This document shows positions 6,196 through 10,967 of a stretch of DNA of 10,967 nt, in pieces. The stretch comes from Anaerolineae bacterium (GTDB lineage: Bacteria > Chloroflexota > Anaerolineae > JACIWR01). The DNA is taken from positions 1 through 10,967 of the forward strand of contig JAGGZG010000241.1 of assembly GCA_021162125.1 (NCBI GenBank). Reading direction: 5' to 3'. The notes below the pieces were generated by a model. It ran no database searches, had not been told where the DNA came from, and saw nothing but the letters and a program-made list of their open reading frames with translations. The translations under genes and the position numbers were made by a program. Each line of letters opens with the position of its first letter. Position 1 is the first letter of the stretch.

Positions 6196-7343
6196 TTCAC
6201 CCCAATCCAGGTGAACTCCTCGACTGGTGCGTCGTGGGCGACGGTGTAGTCCACGATCTCGCGGATAGTCGCCGGAACGATGTCGCGACCGCCCAGTCCG
6301 GTGACGAAATCGAACACCGGTGGGCGCTTATCCGCCCTGTACAGCGCTGCGCGCACTTCCTGGGCGAAGACCCCGCTATCCCCAAAGGAAATGTTACGAT
6401 CAATGACCGCCACCTTTTCTATCCCGGCCAACGCCTGGCGGACCTTTTCGTGCGGGAAGGGGCGGAACATGCGCACTTTGAGCAGGCCGATTTTCAAGCC
6501 CTTGTCGCGCAGTTCGTCCACCACCACGCGCGAGGTGCCGGTCACCGTCCCCGACGTGACCAGCGCGATCTCGGCGTCGTCCAGGCGGTAGCGCTCCACC
6601 AGGCCCCAGCTTCGCCCAAACCGCTCGCCCCACTCGTGATCTACTGCCTCCGCCACGCCCACCGCCCGCTCCATTGCCTTTTGTATTTTATAGCGCATCT
6701 CCATGTAGTCGCTGGGTAGGACCAGCGCCCCGAAAGCGCGCGGGTCGTCCAGGTCCAGTTTGAGCTCAGGACGATAGGGCGGCAGGAAAGCATCTACCTC
6801 CGCCTGATCGGGAATGTCCACCGGCTCGGAGGTGTGGGAGAGGAGGAAGGCGTCCAGGACGACCATCGCCGGCAGGAAGACGGTCTCCGCGATTTTAACA
6901 GCCTGGATAGTGGTATCCAGCACCTCCTGGTTGGTCTCGCAGTAGAATTGTAGCCAGCCGGTGTCACGTTGCGAGAGCGTGTCATTTTGATCGGTCCAGA
7001 TATTCCAGCCGGGGCCTATGGCCCGGTTGACCACACCCATCACGATGGGCAATCGCGCGCCCGCCGCCCAGTGGACAACCTCGTGCATGAGCAAAAGGCC
7101 CTGGCCCGAGGTGGCGGTGAAGGCCCGTGCTCCGGCAGCCGAGGCTCCGATGCAGGCGGCCATCGCCGAGTGCTCGCTTTCCACTTTGATGAAGCGGGCT
7201 TCCATCTCGCCGTCGGCGCAGAAAGTGGCCAATTTCTCAATGATTGACGTCTGGGGGGTGATGGGGTAGGCGGCGATGACCTGCGCGCGGGCCAGCCTGG
7301 CCCCCCAGGATACGGCGTAATTGCCGGTGACGACTTTCTTCAT
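6189..7343 (-). CDS. porA: Pyruvate:ferredoxin oxidoreductase, alpha subunit
   Basis: This 384-aa protein has the usual PorA length. The ATG at 7343 has AGGAGG (7352-7357) eight bases upstream. The frame stays open upstream to 7532, but that extension overlaps the preceding gene and the intercistronic repeat and does not look like PorA. Visible landmarks are YPITPQT (26-32), the TPP-site acidic region VESEHSAM (54-61), the SGQG turn (79-82), NRAIGPGWNIWTDQNDT (106-122) typical of the PYR-domain active site, GTVTGTSR (275-282) and RMFRPFP (291-297) of the C-terminal domain. With PorB it binds substrate, CoA and thiamine diphosphate in the cytoplasm. A 134-base gap separates it from the upstream fused subunit, unlike the four-base overlap at the porG junction. 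The substrate is inferred from PorB and is likely pyruvate. Confidence 0.93.
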   Translation of the reverse strand: MKKVVTGNYAVSWGARLARAQVIAAYPITPQTSIIEKLATFCADGEMEARFIKVESEHSAMAACIGASAAGARAFTATSGQGLLLMHEVVHWAAGARLPIVMGVVNRAIGPGWNIWTDQNDTLSQRDTGWLQFYCETNQEVLDTTIQAVKIAETVFLPAMVVLDAFLLSHTSEPVDIPDQAEVDAFLPPYRPELKLDLDDPRAFGALVLPSDYMEMRYKIQKAMERAVGVAEAVDHEWGERFGRSWGLVERYRLDDAEIALVTSGTVTGTSRVVVDELRDKGLKIGLLKVRMFRPFPHEKVRQALAGIEKVAVIDRNISFGDSGVFAQEVRAALYRADKRPPVFDFVTGLGGRDIVPATIREIVDYTVAHDAPVEEFTWIGVKK

Positions 7344-7374
7344 AATCACGTCCTCCTCTAAAGAAAGGGCACTA

Positions 7375-7473
7375 AGGTGACCGGCACTTACATATGCTAT
7401 CTGGTGAGCGCCTTTAAGTACCACAACTTGCTTTGTCGTTCCTGCAAGTCTGAAATCAAAGTGCTGGTCACCT
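7375..7473. repeat. Element bounded by a 15-bp inverted repeat in the gap before porA
   Basis: AGGTGACCGGCACTT (7375-7389) is matched by AAGTGCTGGTCACCT (7459-7473), which pairs at 14 of 15 positions. The remaining position is G-T on the plus strand and A-C in a minus-strand transcript. Inside is a smaller stem, ACTTGC (7426-7431) with GCAAGT (7444-7449). The element almost fills the space between the stop of the fused subunit (7478) and the porA ribosome-binding site (7352-7357). No target-site duplication is visible at its edges. It could be a small nonautonomous insertion or a structured RNA between cistrons. Confidence 0.75.
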
Positions 7474-7477
7474 GGAG

Positions 7478-9220
7478 TTATGTTTCCGCGAATTTTACTT
7501 CTTCCTCGAACGAGATGGCGTGCCGAGGGCACTCGCTGACGCAGATACCACAGCCCTTGCAGTAGTCGTAGTTGAAGACGAAGGGCTCGTCGTCGCTTGG
7601 CCCGCGCAGCACAGCCACGTCCGGGCAGAAGATCAGGCAGTTATCGCACTCGTTGCAAGTCCCACAGGAGAAGCAGCGCTGTGCTTCGGCCAGAGCCGCA
7701 TCCTCGCCGTAGCCCAGGTTGACCTCCTCGAAGGTGGTCACCCGCTCGGCGGCGGGCCGCTGTTCCTGCCGGGGGCGGGGTTCCTCCTCGAAGTAAGCCG
7801 TGTTCAAGTCCTCGAAGCGCACCACGGCCGCGTCGTGGGGTCGAGGCGCAGCCTGCACGTTCTGCGCCAGGTCTGGGAAAGTACGCTCGACGCCGCGCAG
7901 GAAGCAGTCAATCGCCAGTGCGGCCCGCTTGCCGGAGCCCACTGCCGCCGTCACCGTGCCGAAGCCGGTGGCCACGTCCCCGCCGGCGAAGATCGGCGGA
8001 CGGGTGGTGGCCGCTTTCTCGTCGGTGATGATTCGTCCGCGCTCGGACTTCACCTCCGCGTCGAGGAAGGACAGGTCGGCGACCTGGCCCAACGCGGGGA
8101 TTACGGTATCGCAGGCGACTTCGTACTCGGAACCGGCTACCGGCAAGGGACGGCGCCGTCCGCTCTCGTCGGGTGCGCCCAGCTCCATCTCCGTCAGTCG
8201 CAGACCGCGCACGTGGCCATTCTCGGTGAGCACGGCCACCGGCGCTCGCAGGAACTCGATCCTCACGCCCTCGTCCAGTGCCTCGTTGACCTCCTCGTCA
8301 ATGGCCGGCATCTCGGCACGCGAGCGGCGATAGAAGATGGTGACGTCCGCGCCCAGGCGGCGCGCGGTGCGGGCCGCGTCCATCGCCGTGTTACCGCCGC
8401 CGATGACCGCGACTTTCTCCCCCAGCCCCACTCTCTGGCCTCGGGCCACCCGCGCCAGGAAATCAATTCCGGGCAGCACGCCCGTGGCCTCCTCGCCGGG
8501 CACGCCCAGCCTGCGGCTACGGCTTTGGCCCACGGCCAGGAACACCGCTGCGTAATCTTTGAGGTCGTCCAGGGAGACGTCCACGCCCAGGCGCACGCCG
8601 GTCTTCACCTCCACTCCTGTTGCAACGATGGCCGCGATCTCGCGCTCCAGCACCTCTTTGGGCAGGCGATACTCCGGTATCAGGCGCATCATCCCGCCGG
8701 GCTTATCGCCGGCATCGAAGACCGTCACCTGATACCCCATGCGCCGTAGATGGTAGGCACAGGACAGGCCGGCCGGCCCAGCGCCGACCACGGCAACGTG
8801 TTCCCCCCGCTGCGGCACGTCCGGCATAGGCAAGCCCAGGTCGTGCGCGGCGGCATAATCGGCCAGGAAACGCTCCTGGCAGTGAATGGCGATAGCCCCG
8901 CCCAGATGCTCGCGGTTGCACTCGCTCTCGCAGGGATGGGGACACACGCGCCCGCACACGCCCGGAAACGGGTTCTCGCGGACGATGGTCTCCCATGCCT
9001 CGGCGTACCGGCCCTGGGCGGTGAGTTGCAGGTACATCACGATGTCCTCGCCGGCGGGGCAGGCCGCGTTGCACGGCGGGGTCTTGTTCACGTAGAGTGG
9101 CCGCATGTATCGCCACGAGCCCGTCTTGTTATATAACGTGCTGGCCATCGAAGCGGGCATCATCGGCATCTCGGCCTCGCTCGTAAAAGTGATAACTCTC
9201 GCTTCGGTCTGTTTTTTCAT
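7478..9220 (-). CDS. Fusion of GltD/NfnB-like NAD(P)H oxidoreductase with PorD-like 2[4Fe-4S] ferredoxin
   Basis: This is a 580-aa protein. The N-terminal part has the Fe-S cysteines of the glutamate-synthase small-chain family: C50 and C54 (PPCNAACPAGEDI), C89, C93, C97 and C101 (CGRVCPHPCESEC). A FAD Rossmann motif GAGPAG (146-151), an NAD(P) motif GGGNTAMD (274-281) followed by the basic pair R298-R299, and a second FAD contact AGGD (412-415) come next. The R-rich turn is usual where NADPH is bound, so NADP is preferred by inference. After a linker (about 445-510) comes a ferredoxin part with C522, C525, C528, C532 and C554, C557, C560, C564, each the classic CxxCxxCxxxCP, plus extra C516 and C519. 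It replaces the separate PorD of four-subunit PFOR. Its ATG overlaps the porG stop (9217-9220), with AGGAAGG upstream. The likely role is to carry electrons between PFOR and NAD(P). Confidence 0.9.
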   Translation of the reverse strand: MKKQTEARVITFTSEAEMPMMPASMASTLYNKTGSWRYMRPLYVNKTPPCNAACPAGEDIVMYLQLTAQGRYAEAWETIVRENPFPGVCGRVCPHPCESECNREHLGGAIAIHCQERFLADYAAAHDLGLPMPDVPQRGEHVAVVGAGPAGLSCAYHLRRMGYQVTVFDAGDKPGGMMRLIPEYRLPKEVLEREIAAIVATGVEVKTGVRLGVDVSLDDLKDYAAVFLAVGQSRSRRLGVPGEEATGVLPGIDFLARVARGQRVGLGEKVAVIGGGNTAMDAARTARRLGADVTIFYRRSRAEMPAIDEEVNEALDEGVRIEFLRAPVAVLTENGHVRGLRLTEMELGAPDESGRRRPLPVAGSEYEVACDTVIPALGQVADLSFLDAEVKSERGRIITDEKAATTRPPIFAGGDVATGFGTVTAAVGSGKRAALAIDCFLRGVERTFPDLAQNVQAAPRPHDAAVVRFEDLNTAYFEEEPRPRQEQRPAAERVTTFEEVNLGYGEDAALAEAQRCFSCGTCNECDNCLIFCPDVAVLRGPSDDEPFVFNYDYCKGCGICVSECPRHAISFEEEVKFAET

Positions 9221-9774
9221 CTTCCTTCCTCTGCTACCTGTTGATATGCCTCTCGGACAGCAGCGACGTTCTCCTCCGGGTGGATGGGCACGGCGGAGCG
9301 CACGGCTTCACACAGTGTCTCCAGGCTGACGATGCCTGTCAGCCTGGCAAATGCGCCCAGGATCGCGGTGTTGACGATGGGCGCGTTGCGCGGCCCCAGG
9401 CGATACTTGACCGCGATGGCGTTAGCGTCCACAGTGGCCACGCGGTACCGGTCTGGGAAGGTGAAAGTGTGGGGCGGCCTGGTGCTGTTGATCAGAATCC
9501 AGGCCCCGTCCTTGAGCCCGGCCGTGACGTCCACCACGTCCAAAAGGGTGGGATCGAGGACCATAATGTGATCGGGTGTGTAAATCTGCGTGTGGATGCG
9601 GATAGGGACGTCGTCAATGCGGGTGAAGGCCATCACGGGTGCGCCACGCCGCTCCACCCCGAAAGCCGGAAAGGCCTGCACGTACCTCCCTTCCTGAAAA
9701 ACAGCGTCGGCCAGGACTTGGGAGGCAATAACTGCCCCCTGCCCACCCCGGCCGTGAATGCGGATTTCGATCAT
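9217..9774 (-). CDS. porG: Pyruvate:ferredoxin oxidoreductase, gamma subunit
   Basis: This 185-aa subunit is recognised by GRGGQGAV (8-15) and FPAFGVERRGAPV (35-47), both hallmarks of the gamma subunit or domain of 2-oxoacid oxidoreductases. It helps form the CoA-binding side of the complex and has no cofactor of its own. The ATG at 9774 has AAGGAGG (9782-9788) seven bases upstream. Its stop overlaps the start of the fused flavoprotein by four bases (ATGA, 9217-9220), implying coupled translation and matched subunit levels. Its own ATG overlaps the stop of a 13-codon mini-ORF in the same way (9771-9774). Gamma subunits vary little between pyruvate and other 2-oxoacid enzymes, so substrate cannot be read from it. 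Confidence 0.93.
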   Translation of the reverse strand: MIEIRIHGRGGQGAVIASQVLADAVFQEGRYVQAFPAFGVERRGAPVMAFTRIDDVPIRIHTQIYTPDHIMVLDPTLLDVVDVTAGLKDGAWILINSTRPPHTFTFPDRYRVATVDANAIAVKYRLGPRNAPIVNTAILGAFARLTGIVSLETLCEAVRSAVPIHPEENVAAVREAYQQVAEEGR

Positions 9775-9827
9775 GGGTTTTCCTCCTTCCTCGCCATTGA
9801 AGATATGATCATGCGTTTTGAACCTCC
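9769..9827 (-). repeat. Duplicated translation-initiation region before porG
   Basis: On the minus strand, 9807-9827 reads GGAGG, TTC, AAAAC, G, CATGATC. The stretch 9769-9786 reads GGAGG, AAAAC, C, CATGATC. Apart from a three-base gap and one mismatch they are identical. Each carries a Shine-Dalgarno site and an ATG, with spacings of 10 and 7 bases. A third, weaker copy of CATGATC lies at 9857-9863 with AGGAGG one base upstream. The downstream copy starts porG and the upstream one starts a 13-codon ORF. Confidence 0.7.
9771..9812 (-). CDS. Mini-ORF of 13 codons overlapping the porG start
   Basis: The peptide would be MIISSMARKEENP. It begins at ATG (9810-9812) with GAGGAGG about ten bases upstream, and its TGA (9771-9773) overlaps the porG ATG in the form ATGA. 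Its start equally overlaps the stop of the mini-ORF at 9809-9862. The porG ribosome-binding site lies inside this ORF, so ribosomes reading it would keep that site open. Whether the peptide is made or only the translation matters cannot be told from sequence. Confidence 0.35.
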   Translation of the reverse strand: MIISSMARKEENP

Positions 9828-9862
9828 TCGTTCACTCGCAAGTTGAAATTGTCGTGGATCAT
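9809..9862 (-). CDS. Mini-ORF of 17 codons, first of an overlapping chain
   Basis: The peptide would be MIHDNFNLRVNEEVQNA. AGGAGG lies only one base before its ATG, which is too close for efficient initiation, so this is the weakest of the three starts. Its TGA (9809-9811) overlaps the ATG of the next mini-ORF as ATGA. It sits 19 bases after the stop of the 101-aa gene. Chance is a real alternative, since the ORF is short. Confidence 0.25.
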   Translation of the reverse strand: MIHDNFNLRVNEEVQNA

Positions 9863-9881
9863 GCCTCCTGTAAGTTTTCTC

Positions 9882-10187
9882 TCAGGGGGTGTCCGACAAT
9901 GCCCTGACTGCTGCATCCGTCAGACGAATGGCCAACTCTTGCAGTTGTCTCTCTTCCATCCCTCCCACCCTACGCGGTGAATCGAGCAAGTCTTCATAAA
10001 TCGAGTTCGCCAGCACATACTCCAACCACTTTTCCCACGTCTTGTCTGCACTCCTTTTCCAGAAGCGAGACTGTGGAATTTCTTCCTCTTCCGTTTCAAT
10101 GTCCTCTTCTTCTTCCCCCCACCCGAAAGTGGGCGCAGAGCGCAAGAAGCTGTACCAGAAACCGCTGGTGGCGAGAACTGCTATCAT
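9882..10187 (-). CDS. Acidic-linker membrane-associated protein, probably the 3' part of a frameshifted gene
   Basis: This gives 101 aa from the ATG at 10187. I do not recognise a named family. Residues 1-20 are hydrophobic (second half of a membrane hairpin), 24-37 are almost entirely acidic (GEEEEDIETEEEE), and about 38-101 form a helical soluble domain rich in Trp, Leu and Arg. The ATG overlaps the stop of the small membrane ORF at 10184-10339 as ATGA, and no clear Shine-Dalgarno site precedes it. The same frame stays open and protein-like upstream of the ATG (PFISLFEGTLLG), which fits a gene split by a one-base deletion near 10218-10221. Alternatively these are two coupled genes. It probably belongs to the same transcript as the por genes. 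Confidence 0.55.
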   Translation of the reverse strand: MIAVLATSGFWYSFLRSAPTFGWGEEEEDIETEEEEIPQSRFWKRSADKTWEKWLEYVLANSIYEDLLDSPRRVGGMEERQLQELAIRLTDAAVRALSDTP

Positions 10188-10339
10188 GCCCAGTAGAGTT
10201 CCCTCAAACAGGGAAATAAAAGGGTCAGTATCCAGCCGATGCCGAGGGAAATGCCGATTATGAGAGCCAGGCTGACGACAATCGTCAGGACAATTATCAG
10301 GATGAAGGGATTGCCCTCTTTCTCGATCGCCACCAACAC
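10184..10339 (-). CDS. Small hydrophobic ORF, probably the 5' part of the split membrane-protein gene
   Basis: From a GTG at 10339 (GTG at 10333 or TTG at 10336 are alternatives) this frame gives about 51 aa. It starts with a charged segment (IEKEGNPF), followed by a long hydrophobic stretch (ILIIVLTIVV, then IIGISLGIGWILTLLF), and ends CLRELYWA at a TGA (10184-10186). It overlaps the 3' end of the preceding gene by 43 bases. The last dozen residues lose membrane character just after a TTTT run (10218-10221), whereas a -1 shift there continues as LTLFISLFEGTLLG into the 101-aa frame. No strong ribosome-binding site is visible. The start is uncertain, but membrane-protein coding is likely. Confidence 0.5.
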   Translation of the reverse strand: MLVAIEKEGNPFILIIVLTIVVSLALIIGISLGIGWILTLLFPCLRELYWA

Positions 10340-10728
10340 CCCAGGAATAATATTCCAGGGATGGCTGTTATCAGCGACATAAGGTAAGGAGCCGCTGAAC
10401 GGGGGAAATCGCGAGTGATCGGACTAAGAATGAGAAGCGACAAAAGCACTGCCAGTTGGAAAACGATGGTAATCGTTCCTCCCAATCGCTCCCAACGCCA
10501 GGCAATGCCCAATCCCAGGACACTCAGGAACATCAAGATCGGGGGTAGGGCTTCTATGGGGGGATAGTCCTCCACCGCATACGGGTCTGCTACACCGGTT
10601 GTCACCCAGTTCCATGCATAACCGATAAGCAGAAGTAGAGCGTAAGCTAAGATCGGAAAGCTCCAGATTCGGGCAATCCAGCGTATCCATTTCGTAACCC
10701 GATTACGACTGCCATTACCCTTCGTCAT
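10297..10728 (-). CDS. Four-helix integral membrane protein, DUF7670-like
   Basis: This 143-aa protein starts at ATG 10728 with GGAAGGTGG (10732-10740) upstream. Four hydrophobic segments are visible, at about 21-42, 60-77, 83-102 and 112-131. The basic N-terminus and the RSRKR near the end suggest that both ends are cytoplasmic. The AWRWERLGG segment (76-84) and the late PGILFLGCWW (124-133) recall small bacterial membrane proteins that I associate with DUF7670. That family link is from memory and the function is unknown. It sits 33 bases after the partial gene at the right edge and overlaps the next small membrane ORF. A second protein-like frame across its 3' end (from about 10410) was considered as evidence of a frameshift, but the present C-terminus looks natural. 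Confidence 0.75.
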   Translation of the reverse strand: MTKGNGSRNRVTKWIRWIARIWSFPILAYALLLLIGYAWNWVTTGVADPYAVEDYPPIEALPPILMFLSVLGLGIAWRWERLGGTITIVFQLAVLLSLLILSPITRDFPRSAAPYLMSLITAIPGILFLGCWWRSRKRAIPSS

Positions 10729-10761
10729 GATCCACCTTCCCCGCTTTTAACACGGTGCCTT

Positions 10762-10967
10762 CTATAAAATCGTCGATTGTCCTACAACTTCGTAATGTAC
10801 AACCCGAGGTTCAAATTCCAGCAAAAAGTCTTTATCTTCAGGGTAGTATTTGGCCAACTCTGCATCGTCTCCTGCAAAACCCTGTATCACGTCCAGATTT
10901 TCCCAAAAAGTCAGGGTGATAAAATGGGTAACTTCGCCTTCTTCGCGCTCCAGAATATAGACGCTGA
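10762..10967 (-). CDS. Antibiotic biosynthesis monooxygenase-like small protein, 5' end missing
   Basis: The last 67 residues are present; the start lies beyond the right edge. The stop is TAG (10762-10764). The sequence reads VYILEREEGEVTHFITLTFW, then LDVIQGFAGDD, KYYPEDKDFLLEFEP and VVHYEVV. This is the usual C-terminal half of roughly 100-aa dimeric alpha/beta-barrel proteins of the ABM/YgiN type. Members include haem-degrading and quinol monooxygenases, and many of unknown role. The conserved FAGDD and YYPED segments support membership but do not give a substrate. It precedes the DUF7670-like gene by 33 bases on the same strand. Base composition is lower in GC here (about 42% over 10801-10860) than in the por genes. 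Confidence 0.75.
   Translation of the reverse strand, partial: SVYILEREEGEVTHFITLTFWENLDVIQGFAGDDAELAKYYPEDKDFLLEFEPRVVHYEVVGQSTIL

Noticed and set aside
7344..7532. Longer N-terminus for PorA, using the open frame upstream of 7343
   Set aside because: The added residues overlap the preceding gene and the inverted repeat, do not resemble PorA, and the ATG at 7343 has AGGAGG at ideal spacing.
7520..8749. A 409-codon open frame on the plus strand, opposite the fused flavoprotein gene
   Set aside because: It lies exactly antisense to a gene with clear FAD, NAD(P) and Fe-S motifs. Long antisense frames are common in GC-rich genes, and its translation is His/Arg/Gln-rich with no domain.
10300..10415. 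Frameshift inside the DUF7670-like gene at the CCCCC run near 10401-10405, since the other frame also reads protein-like from there
   Set aside because: The existing C-terminus (PGILFLGCWW then RSRKR) completes a fourth membrane segment as expected for the family, so the other frame is better explained as the start of the next, overlapping gene.

Overview
The window reads as bacterial chromosome, mostly GC-rich (over 60% in many stretches), coding on nearly every base, with Shine-Dalgarno sites and sigma70-like promoters. The protein styles, the archaeal-type split pyruvate:ferredoxin oxidoreductase (PFOR) subunits, a GT-C-like membrane protein and short membrane proteins of a type I associate with Anaerolineae suggest an uncultured Chloroflexota-like anaerobe. 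That assignment is inference. There are no tRNA or rRNA genes, CRISPR arrays or transposases.

Left third, plus strand (1-2466). A leader region holds a perfect 22-bp palindrome (80-101), an extended -10 promoter (155-183) and a 14-bp palindrome (200-213). It precedes a ribbon-helix-helix protein gene (246-641), which is followed after 18 bases by the DNA-repair glycosylase mutM (660-1481, TTG start). A second promoter (1500-1528) precedes a one-pass membrane protein (1585-2466) carrying the same short motif twice. A two-part hairpin at 2497-2544 separates these genes from the convergent minus-strand cluster.

Right three quarters, minus strand, read from right to left. In order: a cut-off antibiotic-biosynthesis-monooxygenase-like gene (10762 to the window edge); a four-helix membrane protein (10297-10728); a small membrane ORF (10184-10339) and a 101-aa acidic protein (9882-10187) that look like one gene split by a frameshift; two tiny overlapping ORFs (9809-9862, 9771-9812); porG (9217-9774); a 580-aa fusion of a GltD/NfnB-like flavoprotein with a PorD-like 2[4Fe-4S] ferredoxin (7478-9220); porA (6189-7343); porB (5133-6059); a 559-aa polytopic membrane protein (3457-5136); and a metallo-beta-lactamase-fold hydrolase (2572-3417).

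How the genes work together. PorG, PorA, PorB and the ferredoxin part form a PFOR-type enzyme that decarboxylates a 2-oxoacid, probably pyruvate, with CoA and thiamine diphosphate. The fused flavoprotein suggests that electrons pass to or from NAD(P) within the complex instead of only to free ferredoxin. Several junctions overlap by ATGA. The two gaps inside the por cluster, before porA and before porB, hold a long inverted repeat and a heptamer tandem repeat. The points most worth a second look are the fused electron-transfer subunit, these intercistronic elements, the duplicated translation-initiation region before porG, and the frameshifted membrane gene near the right end.
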